Notes: a model not told the origin generated them from the letters alone. A stretch of 14,427 bases of DNA from Actinomycetota bacterium (GCA_016783995.1 JADHVN010000025.1:1-14427); one strand, 5' to 3'; counted from the first letter of the stretch, positions 6,328 through 14,427 are shown. A program made the numbers and translations.

Positions 6328-7392
6328 ATGCAAAGTTTGATTATTATTCCTCAATATATTCTGGCAATAATCGGATTGTCTCTAATAGTAATAGTTCATG
6401 AATTCGGGCATTATTCGTTTGCCAGAATCGGAGGAATGCATGTTGAAGAATTTTTTATTGGCTTTGGTCCAAAGCTTTTTAAATTTAAAGCCAGGGGTGG
6501 TACTACTTACGGTGTCAGCGTTATACCTGTAGGAGGTTATAATAAAATTTTAGGTATGGATAGAAATGAATCCATACCTCCCAATATGAAAGATAAGGCT
6601 TTTCAGAACAAGCCCTTCTATAAGAAACTGCTGGTCTCAATTGGTGGACCCGTGTTTAATGTAATTTTTGCAGTAATACTGATAGGAATTTTCTTGAGTA
6701 TGGGTGTATTTGTCCCCACGACAACTATTGATTTTATCCAACCAGAATCACCTGCTGAGAAAAACGGTTTTGAAATAGGTGATGAGGTTGTTGCTCTTGA
6801 TGATAAAAAAATTGAAAGCTGGGATGATTTTTCGGAAGTAACAAAAAAGCATCCCGGTAAAAAAGTAACCTATACTATTATCCGGGATGGAGAGGAGATG
6901 AAACTTGAAGTTATACTGGATGATATTGAAGGACAGGGATTTCTGGGGATAAGCCCACGGCTTGTTGAAGAGAAACTGGGCTTTTTTAAAATAGTAAAAG
7001 AAAGTTTTAAGATGACATGGGATATAAGCATTACTTATGTAAAGTTATTTGGAATGCTGTTTTCAGGAAAAATACCCTTTAGCGAGGCAAGGCCGGTTTC
7101 ACCGATTGGAATAGTAAGCATATTTCAACAATCAGCATCAATGGGTATGCAGAATTTTATATTTTTTGTTGCACTGGTTTCTATTCTGATGGGTTTTGGA
7201 AATTTAATTCCGATTCTCCCTTTAGATGGAGGGAATGTTGCATTGATTGTAACTGAAGCTGTAAGAAAAAAACCCGTACCCAGGAAAGTTTTGGAGATTT
7301 TTAATTCTGTAGGCGTATTTATTCTGGTTTCCATACTCATTATTGGTATTGTTTTTGATGTAATAAACCCTTTTAATATAATGAATATGTAA
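6328..7392 (+). CDS. rseP: Site-2 intramembrane zinc metalloprotease, RseP/RasP family (M50)
   Basis: This inner-membrane protease cuts transmembrane segments of anti-sigma factors and leftover signal peptides. The 354-residue protein has a first membrane helix carrying HEFGH (His24, Glu25, His28), the zinc site and catalytic glutamate. A GFGPKLFKFKARGGTTYGVSVIPVGGY segment follows, then a second membrane helix at about residues 100-125. One periplasmic PDZ domain spans about 125-210. A third helix carries NLIPILPLDGG with Asp300 as third zinc ligand, and a C-terminal helix lies at about 325-350. One PDZ domain and 354 aa make it shorter than E. coli RseP (about 450 aa, two PDZ domains) and more like Gram-positive RasP. 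Start ATG 6328 has a moderate AGGTTG site upstream. Confidence 0.95.
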   Translation: MQSLIIIPQYILAIIGLSLIVIVHEFGHYSFARIGGMHVEEFFIGFGPKLFKFKARGGTTYGVSVIPVGGYNKILGMDRNESIPPNMKDKAFQNKPFYKKLLVSIGGPVFNVIFAVILIGIFLSMGVFVPTTTIDFIQPESPAEKNGFEIGDEVVALDDKKIESWDDFSEVTKKHPGKKVTYTIIRDGEEMKLEVILDDIEGQGFLGISPRLVEEKLGFFKIVKESFKMTWDISITYVKLFGMLFSGKIPFSEARPVSPIGIVSIFQQSASMGMQNFIFFVALVSILMGFGNLIPILPLDGGNVALIVTEAVRKKPVPRKVLEIFNSVGVFILVSILIIGIVFDVINPFNIMNM

Positions 7393-7416
7393 TAATTAAA
7401 TACATTATAATTTCAA

Positions 7417-8481
7417 ATGCAAATAAAAAGAAAAAAAACCAGGATTATACAGGTAGGGAAATTGAAGATAGGAGGCAGCAGCCCTATTATTGTCCAGTCC
7501 ATGACTAAAAGCAAGCTGGAGGATTTAGACGACATTAGAAGTGAAATAAAAGAGCTGATCGGCAGTGGTTGCGAGCTCATTAGAATAGCGATACCCGAAA
7601 AGATATCCATAAGTTATCTTAAACGATTAATTGATGAAGGGATTTTTTCAGTTCCAGTAGTAGCTGATATTCAATTTGATTATAGGTTAGCACTGGAATG
7701 CATGGATATTGGGATTGATGGGATAAGAATAAATCCGGGTAATATAGGTGGGCATGAGCGAGTTGGAGAGATTGTAGAAAAAGCTAAAAGAAAAAAGGTT
7801 GCAGTAAGAATTGGAATTAATTCGGGTTCTATAGATAAAAAGATTTTGAAAGAAAATAACGGGAACATTGTCAACTCAATGTTTGAAAGTGCGCTGGAAA
7901 ATGTTAGACTTTTAGAAAGTTTAAAATTTAAAAATTTTAAAATATCGGCAAAAGCATCATCAGTTCTGGGTACCATAAATGTATATGAGCTAGTATCAAA
8001 TAAAGTTGATTATCCTTTACATTTAGGTGTGACTGAAGCAGGACCTAAATTCAGGGGCAGCATAAAATCTTCAGTGGGCATTGGTATCTTATTGTCTAAA
8101 GGAATAGGAGATACCATCAGGGTTTCGCTGACCGGAAAATCAATTGATGAAGTAAAAGCTGCATATATAATTCTTAATAGTTTAGGCTTAAGAAAGGTGG
8201 GAGTGGATATCATTTCCTGTCCCACATGCGGAAGAACGACGGATGATTTAGAGCAAATTGTAGAAGAAATTGAGAAGCTGACTGCAGATATAAAAAAGAA
8301 TTTGAAATTAGCAGTTATGGGTTGTATTGTAAATGGACCTGGAGAGGCAAAAGATGCAGATCTGGGGATAGCCTTTGGTAAAGATAAGGCTGCAGTATTT
8401 TTAAAGGGCAGAGTGATAAAAAGAGTAGATAAAAATATTGCAGCTAAAGAATTAAAAAAGGAGTTAGAAAGATTAGTTTAA
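7417..8481 (+). CDS. ispG: 4-hydroxy-3-methylbut-2-en-1-yl diphosphate synthase
   Basis: IspG (GcpE) carries out the reductive dehydration of MEcPP to HMBPP, the penultimate step of the MEP isoprenoid pathway, using a [4Fe-4S] cluster. The 354-residue protein has the TIM-barrel domain (IIVQSMTKSKLEDL at residues 24-37, VADIQFDYRLAL, IRINPGNIGG), the second-half motif LHLGVTEAG, and the cluster ligands Cys268 and Cys271 (CPTCGR), Cys303 and Glu310 (GCIVNGPGE). It is the short bacterial form without the plant-type insert. ATG 7417 is in a 24-bp gap lacking a clear ribosome site. Its presence implies the MEP route, which would supply precursors for UppS two genes upstream. Confidence 0.97.
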   Translation: MQIKRKKTRIIQVGKLKIGGSSPIIVQSMTKSKLEDLDDIRSEIKELIGSGCELIRIAIPEKISISYLKRLIDEGIFSVPVVADIQFDYRLALECMDIGIDGIRINPGNIGGHERVGEIVEKAKRKKVAVRIGINSGSIDKKILKENNGNIVNSMFESALENVRLLESLKFKNFKISAKASSVLGTINVYELVSNKVDYPLHLGVTEAGPKFRGSIKSSVGIGILLSKGIGDTIRVSLTGKSIDEVKAAYIILNSLGLRKVGVDIISCPTCGRTTDDLEQIVEEIEKLTADIKKNLKLAVMGCIVNGPGEAKDADLGIAFGKDKAAVFLKGRVIKRVDKNIAAKELKKELERLV

Positions 8482-8502
8482 ACAGGTAAAAGGGAGCTTA
8501 AA

Positions 8503-9840
8503 TTGAAATTTTCTCAATTTTTTATTCCAACTTTAAAAGAAGTACCCAGCGAAGCCGAAATACCAAGCCATTCCTTAGCTCTGAGAGCCGGACTTATCAG
8601 AAAAGTTGCATCAGGTATTTATTCTTTTTTGCCACTGGGATTCAGGGTACTAAAAAAAATTGAAGAGATAATTAGACAGGAAATGAATAATTCGGGTGCT
8701 ATCGAGTTATTTTTACCGATTATACAACCTTCGGTTTTATGGGAAAAGTCAGGGAGGTGGAAAGAATATGGTCCTGAAATGTTCAGGTTAAAAGATAGGA
8801 ACAAAAGGGATTTCTGTCTTGGACCTACTCATGAGGAGCTAATAACCTATATGGTGTATTTAGATTTGAAATCATATAAAAATCTGCCTGTAAATTTATA
8901 TCAAATCCAGGTCAAGTTCAGGGATGAAATGAGACCGAGATATGGGTTACTCAGAGCCAGAGAGTTTATTATGAAAGATGCCTATAGTTTCTGCAGGAAC
9001 GATGATGATTTAGAGGTTATTTATAAGAAGATGTACGATGCTTATTGCAGGATACTTGAAAGAATTGGTCTCCAGTACAAGGTGGTTGAGGCTGATACAG
9101 GACTGATAGGTGGGAGCTATTCCAATGAATTTATAGTACTTGCTGAAAATGGTGAAGAAAAATTGGTTTTTTGTCCGGAATGCGGTTATTCGGCAAATTA
9201 TGAAATGTCAAAATCCATTTCTGAGACTGGTAAGGAAAATAAAGATAATAAAATAAATAAGTGGGGTGATTTTATTTATCCAGAGCAGGGAGACAGGTGT
9301 AGTAATTGTGGGAAAGAACTGAAGATTGAAAAAGGAATCGAGGTCGGACATATTTTCAAGTTGGGTGATAAATACAGTGAAAAGATGGATGCCAGATTCC
9401 TGGACGTAGATGGAAAATTGAAGCCTCTGGTTATGGGCTGTTATGGGATAGGGGTCAGTAGAATACTTGCAGCAGCGATAGAACAACTGCACGACGATAA
9501 AGGGATAATATGGCCGCCTTCTATAGCTCCATTTACAGTTAATATTATTGTTACCACTGAAAAAAATAGGGAATTATCTAAAGCAGGCGACATGATATAT
9601 AAGACTTTAAAAAAATTAAATGTCGAAGTTCTTTATGATGATAGAGATGTAAGTGCAGGAATAAAATTTAAAGATTCAGATTTAATAGGAATCCCTGTTA
9701 GATTTATTTTAGGCAGGAAATTTCTGGGCAGTAGATTAATTGATGTTGAGTATAGGAAAGACGGTAAGAGAGTGGAGCTACCCGTAGATTCTATTCCAAA
9801 GTTTATAAAAGAATTTGAGGCTGTAAATAACCTCAGATAA
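8503..9840 (+). CDS. proS: Prolyl-tRNA synthetase, bacterial type, without the usual editing (INS) domain
   Basis: ProRS charges tRNA-Pro with proline. The 445-residue protein has the bacterial N-terminus (IPSHSLALRAGLIRKVASGI, residues 21-40), motif 1 region, LGPTHEELI at about 106-114, motif 2 around FRDEMRPRYGLLRAREFIMKDAYSF, motif 3 GCYGIGVSRILAAAIEQ (from residue 312) and the C-terminal anticodon-binding domain. Bacterial ProRS is usually about 565 aa because a ~180-residue INS domain sits between motifs 2 and 3 and hydrolyses Ala-tRNA-Pro. Here CPECGYSANYE (Cys224, Cys227) is joined by about 40 residues to CSNCGKELKIEKGIEVGHIF (Cys266, Cys269), leaving a probable zinc knuckle and no room for INS. 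Start TTG 8503 has GGGAG at 8492-8496. Misacylated Ala-tRNA-Pro would need a separate ProXp-ala or YbaK-type enzyme. Confidence 0.95.
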   Translation: MKFSQFFIPTLKEVPSEAEIPSHSLALRAGLIRKVASGIYSFLPLGFRVLKKIEEIIRQEMNNSGAIELFLPIIQPSVLWEKSGRWKEYGPEMFRLKDRNKRDFCLGPTHEELITYMVYLDLKSYKNLPVNLYQIQVKFRDEMRPRYGLLRAREFIMKDAYSFCRNDDDLEVIYKKMYDAYCRILERIGLQYKVVEADTGLIGGSYSNEFIVLAENGEEKLVFCPECGYSANYEMSKSISETGKENKDNKINKWGDFIYPEQGDRCSNCGKELKIEKGIEVGHIFKLGDKYSEKMDARFLDVDGKLKPLVMGCYGIGVSRILAAAIEQLHDDKGIIWPPSIAPFTVNIIVTTEKNRELSKAGDMIYKTLKKLNVEVLYDDRDVSAGIKFKDSDLIGIPVRFILGRKFLGSRLIDVEYRKDGKRVELPVDSIPKFIKEFEAVNNLR

Positions 9841-9847
9841 ACTCAAA

Positions 9848-12016
9848 ATGAACAATCAAAAAAGTAAAATCAGAGGAATTTTAGAGAAGATTATTTTTAA
9901 AAATTCTGAAACCGGGTTTATAGTTGGAAAAGTAAGGTTAGAGGATAATAGTCTGGTAACCATTGTAGGAAATGCTTTTGAGCTTCAATGTGGTGAAAAA
10001 TTGGAAGTGACTGGAAAATGGATTTTAAACAGGAATTATGGACAACAATTTGAAATTGAAAGCATTAAGACAACTGAACCAGCTACTGCTGTTGGTATCG
10101 AGAATTATTTAGGCTCAGGTTTAATAAAAGGTATTGGACCGGTAATGGCAAACAGAATAGTTTCTCATTTTAAGCTTGACACTTTAAAAATACTGGATGA
10201 AGAGCCAAAAAGATTAAATGAGATAGATGGTATTGGTAAAAAAAGAATAAATTTGATTTCAAAATCCTGGAAAAAACACAAAAATATAAGAGAGGTTATG
10301 ATCTTTTTGCAATCCTATGGAATAAGCAATACTTATGCTACAAAAATTTATAATAATTACGGTGATAATTCCATAAATGTTATAAAGGTAAACCCTTATA
10401 GGCTATCAGAGGATATATTTGGAATAGGTTTTAAAACTGCAGATAAAATTGCATTAAAAACAGGTATTGAAAAAGATTCGTTGTTCAGGATAAAGGCAGG
10501 AATAATTCATTTGCTAAAGTCTGCAGAGGATGAAGGGCATTGCTACTTCCCATATGAAGAATTTATAGAGATAGCAGAAAATTTTCTTTGCACGGAATTA
10601 GGAAAGATTATCGATGCTTTAAGTAAACTTGAAGGGGATGGAAGAATAATTATTGTTAAAGATAATGTAAGCAAAGTTTATCTGGCCAGTATCTATAATG
10701 CTGAAAAATACGTAAGTGAAAAAATTCTTGCGCTTTTAGACGATGAAATGGAACATAAGATGAGGGGAAGCAAAAAGGATGGTATATACGATTTAATAAA
10801 TAATCTGGCAGCAAAAGAAAGAATAATTCTGGATGATATTCAGATAAAAGCCATTGAAAAGGCGGTAACTGAAAAAATACTGGTTATAACCGGAAGTCCC
10901 GGTACAGGAAAAAGTACCATACTGAATTTTGTTATAAAAATTTTTGAAAAGGAAAATAAAAGCGTTATTTTAGGCGCTCCAACGGGAAGAGCTTCTAAAA
11001 GGCTGTGTGAGACTACTGGTAAGGAAGCAAAAACTATACATAGGCTTCTAAATTACAACCCAAAATTAAATAAATTTTTAAAAAATGAAAAAAACCCTAT
11101 TAATGCAGATATTGTAATAATTGATGAAGCTTCAATGCTGGATATAAGGTTGATGAGAAATTTGCTTTTAGCCATAAAAACTCAAACCTGTGTAATTTTT
11201 GTAGGTGATGTAGACCAATTACCCGCAGTAGGTCCTGGAAACGTTTTAAGTGATATAATCAGTTCAGGTATAGTTCCTGTAATTGAACTTAAAAATATAT
11301 ACAGGCAGGAGGGTGAAAGTCTTATTATACATAATGCCCATAAAGTCCGGGATGGCCAGTTTCCATATATCGGTAAACCAAAAAATAATGACTTCTTCTT
11401 TATTGAAAAAGAAGAGCCTGAAGAAGTTGTTGATTTGATATTAAATCTAATAACCCAAAGGATTCCTAAGAGCTTTAATTATAATCCCCTTTATGATGTC
11501 CAGGTTCTGGTTCCTACCAATAAAGGAATTGTAGGAGTTAATAATTTAAACTCCAAAATTCAGGATATTTTAAATTTTAATAGTCAAAAAGTGTTAAGAG
11601 GTTCTGTGCAGTACCGATTAAATGACAAAGTAATACAGCTAAAAAATAATTACGAGAAAGATGTTTATAATGGGGATATAGGATTTATAAGCGGTATAGA
11701 TATGGAAATGGAAGAAATCACAGTAAATTTTGATGGCAGAACTGTTGACTATAGTTTTTTTGAGCTAGATGAAATAAGTTTATCTTATGCTATATCTATT
11801 CATAAATCTCAAGGGTCTGAGTTTAAATGTGTCATAATACCCATCTTAACTTCTCATTATATGCTGCTGCAAAGAAATTTACTTTATACAGCGATTACCA
11901 GGGCCAGGGAACTTACGGTAATAGTTGGAAGTAAGAAGGCAATAGGGATGGCAGTAAATAGAAATATTGTTGAAAAGAGATATACTGGTTTAAAGGAATT
12001 GCTTAGAAATTTTTAA
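9848..12016 (+). CDS. recD2: RecD2 family 5'-3' DNA helicase (RecD/TraA type, superfamily 1B)
   Basis: RecD2 is a DNA-repair and replication-fork helicase that works without RecBC. At 722 residues it is close to Deinococcus RecD2. Domains in order: an N-terminal OB-like region (residues 1-75); helix-hairpin-helix repeats with LIKGIGPVMANRIVSHF near 95-111, LNEIDGIGKKRI and DIFGIGFKTADKIA; then the helicase core. The core has Walker A GSPGTGKST (349-357), Walker B IIDEAS (Asp426, Glu427), GDVDQLPAVGPG (453-464), a UvrD-type C-terminal domain with ISIHKSQGSEF near 649-659, and the motif VI TAITRARE near 681. It starts at ATG 9848, 7 bp after proS, with no obvious ribosome site. No RecB- or RecC-like gene is in view, which fits RecD2. 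Confidence 0.95.
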   Translation: MNNQKSKIRGILEKIIFKNSETGFIVGKVRLEDNSLVTIVGNAFELQCGEKLEVTGKWILNRNYGQQFEIESIKTTEPATAVGIENYLGSGLIKGIGPVMANRIVSHFKLDTLKILDEEPKRLNEIDGIGKKRINLISKSWKKHKNIREVMIFLQSYGISNTYATKIYNNYGDNSINVIKVNPYRLSEDIFGIGFKTADKIALKTGIEKDSLFRIKAGIIHLLKSAEDEGHCYFPYEEFIEIAENFLCTELGKIIDALSKLEGDGRIIIVKDNVSKVYLASIYNAEKYVSEKILALLDDEMEHKMRGSKKDGIYDLINNLAAKERIILDDIQIKAIEKAVTEKILVITGSPGTGKSTILNFVIKIFEKENKSVILGAPTGRASKRLCETTGKEAKTIHRLLNYNPKLNKFLKNEKNPINADIVIIDEASMLDIRLMRNLLLAIKTQTCVIFVGDVDQLPAVGPGNVLSDIISSGIVPVIELKNIYRQEGESLIIHNAHKVRDGQFPYIGKPKNNDFFFIEKEEPEEVVDLILNLITQRIPKSFNYNPLYDVQVLVPTNKGIVGVNNLNSKIQDILNFNSQKVLRGSVQYRLNDKVIQLKNNYEKDVYNGDIGFISGIDMEMEEITVNFDGRTVDYSFFELDEISLSYAISIHKSQGSEFKCVIIPILTSHYMLLQRNLLYTAITRARELTVIVGSKKAIGMAVNRNIVEKRYTGLKELLRNF

Positions 12017-12112
12017 TGAATCCCTCTGCCAGTTAGATGATACTGTTATCAATTTTATTAAATTTTTTCATAGCACCAGTACAATTAACTATAACACCTA
12101 TGTAGGCTCTAA

Positions 12113-12140
12113 TTGAATTTTTTTTATTTTGTGATATACT
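12113..12140 (+). promoter_or_regulatory. Promoter of the nusA-infB operon
   Basis: TTGAAT (12113-12118), a 16-bp T-rich spacer and TATACT (12135-12140) preceded by TGA form an extended -10 promoter. Transcription would start near 12147, about 85 bases before the nusA start. It lies upstream of the intrinsic terminator at 12169-12199, so transcripts from here must cross that terminator. Confidence 0.6.
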
Positions 12141-12168
12141 CTTAAAGAAATTTTAATGTGAATAGTTA

Positions 12169-12199
12169 AAAAAATAGTGGGCGAGCCCCACTTTTTTTT
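12169..12199 (+). terminator. Intrinsic terminator in the nusA leader (possible attenuator)
   Basis: AGTGGG (12176-12181) pairs with CCCACT (12187-12192) around a CGAGC loop, and eight T residues (12192-12199) follow. An A-run upstream can extend the stem against the T-run, so it may work in both directions. It stands between the nusA promoter and nusA start. It may end recD2 transcripts and at the same time attenuate transcripts started at the nusA promoter. Confidence 0.85.
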
Positions 12200-12231
12200 A
12201 GCTTAAATTTTTACGTTAACAGGTGATCAGG

Positions 12232-13290
12232 TTGAATAAAAAATTAATGATAGCATTAGTAGAATTAGAAAAGGAAAAGGGCATAAAAATGGATACTATA
12301 GTAGAAGCTCTTAAAATTGCCTTTGTTTCAGCCTATAAAAAAAATTATAAGATAGAATATGATTGCCGGGCAGATATAAACATGAAAACGGGTGAGATAA
12401 AAGTGTTTAAAATTTTAGATGAAGGTGAAAGTGAAGATGGAACGGCAAAGGATAGCATTAAGAGAAATGAGGTAGAAGTTACCCCTGATAATTTTGGAAG
12501 AATTGCTGCCCAAACTGCTAAACAGGTAATAAGACAGAGGTTTAAAGAAGCAGAGCGGGAGATTATGTATGAAGAATTTAAAGATAGAGTAGGAGATATG
12601 ATAACTGGCATAATCCAGCAAAGTGATGCTAGATTTACTCTGGTAGATTTGGGTAAAGTAGAGGCATTACTTCCACCGTATGAGCAGGTTCCAAGGGAGA
12701 GATATAAACATGGCGAAAGGATAAAGTGCTATATTTCAGATGTAAGGAAAACAACAAAAGGACCTCAGGTAATAGTATCCAGGACACATCCTGGTTTAAT
12801 TAGAAAATTATTTGAATTAGAAGTACCTGAAATTTATGAAGGAATCGTAGAGATAAAAAGTGTTGCCAGAGAAGCAGGTTATAGAACTAAAATTGCTGTT
12901 AGCTCAAATGAGAAAAATGTGGATCCTGTAGGAGCATGTGTAGGCACCAAAGGTTCACGGGTTAAAATGGTTGTTGAAGAATTAGGAGGAGAAAAAATAG
13001 ATATTGTAGAATATAGTGATGATATTGTAACTTTTATAAAAAATGCTCTGAGCCCGGCAAGAGTTCTAAAAGTGTTAACTGATGAAGACAAGAAGTTTGC
13101 ATTAATTGTAGTTTCAAGTGATCAGCTTTCTTTAGCAATAGGAAGAGAAGGTCAGAATGCAAGGCTGGCTGCTAAATTAACTGGTTGGAAAATTGATATA
13201 AAGAGTGAAAGACAGTTTGAGGAAGAATTAGATGAAGCCAGAGAAGAAAGATTGAAGAGCAAAGGAGAAGATACCGGGGTTAAACAGTAA
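12232..13290 (+). CDS. nusA: Transcription termination/antitermination protein NusA
   Basis: NusA binds RNA polymerase and emerging RNA, promoting pausing, intrinsic termination and antitermination complexes. From TTG 12232 the protein is 352 residues: the N-terminal polymerase-binding domain (begins MNKKLMIALVELEKEKGI, residues 1-18), an S1 domain at about 125-195 (GDMITGIIQQ to VIVSRTHPG), then two KH domains with GTKGSR (238-243) and GREGQNARLAA (from 304). The C-terminal acidic repeats of E. coli NusA are absent, and the protein ends soon after KH2, as in B. subtilis. I prefer TTG 12232 over the in-frame GTG 12223 because AGGTGA (12221-12226) fits as its ribosome site and homologues begin with M-N-K/R. 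rimP, usually directly upstream, is missing. Confidence 0.95.
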   Translation: MNKKLMIALVELEKEKGIKMDTIVEALKIAFVSAYKKNYKIEYDCRADINMKTGEIKVFKILDEGESEDGTAKDSIKRNEVEVTPDNFGRIAAQTAKQVIRQRFKEAEREIMYEEFKDRVGDMITGIIQQSDARFTLVDLGKVEALLPPYEQVPRERYKHGERIKCYISDVRKTTKGPQVIVSRTHPGLIRKLFELEVPEIYEGIVEIKSVAREAGYRTKIAVSSNEKNVDPVGACVGTKGSRVKMVVEELGGEKIDIVEYSDDIVTFIKNALSPARVLKVLTDEDKKFALIVVSSDQLSLAIGREGQNARLAAKLTGWKIDIKSERQFEEELDEAREERLKSKGEDTGVKQ

Positions 13291-13379
13291 CTATCAGGTA
13301 AAAAAACATAATAAATGATTGAAAGATTTAGCAATTATTATAAATATCAACAGTAAATTACAGGTAGTTCTAAAGGGTT
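13291..13379. other. nusA-infB gap, no ylxR or ylxQ
   Basis: The 89-bp gap holds no reading frame and no convincing promoter. In many bacteria two small genes, ylxR (RNA-binding, also called rnpM) and the L7Ae-like ylxQ, lie here. Confidence 0.6.
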
Positions 13380-14427
13380 ATGAACGCTAAAAAAGAAGAT
13401 AGTAAAAATAAAATTAAGAAAAAAGATATGGCTGAATCAAAAAACTTAAAAGATGGTCAGTTAAAAGAAAAGATCAAAATCAAGCCTGAGGGCAAGCCTC
13501 AATCTAAAGACGGGAGTCCAATCAAAGAAGCTAAAAAGCCGGAAGTTAAAACTAAAGGCAAGAAAAAAGTTGAACTTAAAGCAAAGAAAAAAGCTGTATC
13601 GACAGCTAAAATTGAAAAGAAAACTGAAATTAAAGTAAAAGAAAAACCAAAGGCAAGAATGGATTGGGAAGAAGAAAAGAAATCAAGTATTAAGAGTGTA
13701 ATTGATAGAGAGCTTGATAAAGAGGAGAAGGAGGGAAGGTTCAAGGCGAAATTAATTCAGAAAAAGAGAATTGTCTCTGGCGAGAAGGTAAAAAGCGAGA
13801 AAGCTTTAAAAGAAGAACACAAAGATTTAGAAAAGAAATTAAAGAAAAGGCCGGAAATAAAAAAAGTAATTGAAATCTCCGAAGGAATAACTATAAAAAA
13901 ATTGTCAGAAAAAATAAATGTTCCTTCGACTGAGGTGATCAGTCTGTTATTTAATATGGGTGAGATTATTAATATAAACCAGTCCTTAAGTAAGGACTTA
14001 ATAGAGTACCTTTCTCAAGAATATGGCTTCAAATATCATATTGTAGGTTTTGAAGAGAAGTTGGATGAAGTTTATAAGGATTCTGAAAAAGATTTAGAGC
14101 CCAGACCTCCGATTGTAACAGTAATGGGACATGTAGATCATGGAAAAACAACACTACTTGACGTCATTAGAGAAACCAGTGTTGCAGTTAGTGAGGTGGG
14201 TGGAATAACCCAGCGTATAGGTGCTTATCAGGTTGACTATAAGGGGAGGAAAATTACATTCATAGATACACCGGGACATGAAGCATTTACGTCTATAAGG
14301 GCCAGAGGGGCAAGGGTTACTGATATTGCTGTGATTGTAGTTGCTGCTGATGATGGTATTATGCCACAAACAGTGGAAGCAATAAATCATGCAAAGGATG
14401 CTGGTGTCCCTATCATTATTGCTATTA
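13380..14427 (+). CDS. infB: Translation initiation factor IF-2, N-terminal part, 3' end outside window
   Basis: IF-2 is the GTPase that delivers initiator fMet-tRNA to the 30S subunit and drives 50S joining. 349 codons are present, with no stop before the right edge. Residues 1 to about 160 form a very Lys/Glu-rich, flexible linker. Residues about 160-220 form the IF2-N fold ([33 protein letters not shown]). The G domain opens with GHVDHGKT (250-257). Switch I reads [10 protein letters not shown], where many IF-2 have His instead of Arg, and switch II reads DTPGHEAF (296-303) with the catalytic His300. ATG 13380 is the first possible start (a stop lies at 13371); AAAGGG sits rather close upstream, so the in-frame ATG 13428 is an alternative. 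It is downstream of nusA, the usual order. Confidence 0.96.
   Translation, partial: MNAKKEDSKNKIKKKDMAESKNLKDGQLKEKIKIKPEGKPQSKDGSPIKEAKKPEVKTKGKKKVELKAKKKAVSTAKIEKKTEIKVKEKPKARMDWEEEKKSSIKSVIDRELDKEEKEGRFKAKLIQKKRIVSGEKVKSEKALKEEHKDLEKKLKKRPEIKKVIEISEGITIKKLSEKINVPSTEVISLLFNMGEIININQSLSKDLIEYLSQEYGFKYHIVGFEEKLDEVYKDSEKDLEPRPPIVTVMGHVDHGKTTLLDVIRETSVAVSEVGGITQRIGAYQVDYKGRKITFIDTPGHEAFTSIRARGARVTDIAVIVVAADDGIMPQTVEAINHAKDAGVPIIIAI

Noticed and set aside
12017..12112. A separate recD2 terminator
   Set aside because: Only a 4-bp GATA/TATC pair and scattered T-runs are present; the hairpin at 12169-12199 is the first credible terminator.
13319..13346. Promoter in front of infB
   Set aside because: TTGAAA is present, but the candidate -10 boxes lie at 11, 14 or 16 bp with poor matches, so no site meets spacing and sequence together.

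Overview
The window is an AT-rich bacterial chromosome segment with two contrasting halves. About 2.7 kb of loosely packed accessory DNA is followed by about 11.6 kb of tightly packed housekeeping genes, all on the + strand. The gene set is clearly bacterial: S2, EF-Ts, RRF, UppS, RseP, IspG, ProRS, RecD2, NusA and IF2. The strong AT bias, frequent TTG starts, the BrnT/BrnA pair and the reduced versions of usual gene orders suggest a deep-branching or anaerobic lineage, possibly Atribacterota-like or Firmicutes-related. The sequence alone does not fix the phylum, and that placement is a guess.

Accessory half (1-2660). It starts inside a NERD-domain nuclease-like gene cut by the window edge. 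A promoterless C-terminal fragment of a different, beta-sandwich-like protein is fused out of frame directly behind it, followed by a small zinc-ribbon protein. Between 1037 and 1243 lies a stretch without a gene that reads as a complete small transcription unit: a -35/extended -10 promoter, four stem-loops and a final stem with a T7 run. Next is a BrnT/BrnA toxin-antitoxin operon whose promoter is overlapped by an 8-bp inverted repeat, with the toxin start only a few bases from the predicted transcription start. From 1970 to about 2600 there is mostly debris. It holds a second strong promoter overlapped by a perfect 14-bp palindrome that shares half-sites with the brnTA operator but drives only a 36-codon remnant, plus three short direct repeats that look like insertion-sequence ends.

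Housekeeping half (2677-14427). A promoter and a ~100-nt leader with a long two-part stem precede rpsB-tsf-pyrH-frr-uppS-rseP-ispG-proS-recD2. Gaps in this run are 3 to 50 bp, so it is probably one long operon or a few overlapping ones. It joins translation (S2, EF-Ts, RRF, ProRS), pyrimidine nucleotide supply (UMP kinase), isoprenoid and cell-wall lipid-carrier synthesis (IspG, UppS), membrane proteolysis (RseP) and DNA repair (RecD2). Compared with the widespread bacterial order, cdsA and dxr are missing between uppS and rseP. ProRS lacks its usual ~180-residue inserted editing domain.

After recD2 comes a 206-bp gap with a good promoter followed, about 30 bp downstream, by an intrinsic terminator placed just before nusA. 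This suggests attenuation control of nusA. The nusA and infB genes follow without rimP, ylxR or ylxQ, which usually accompany them. infB is cut by the right edge just after the DTPGH motif of its GTPase domain.
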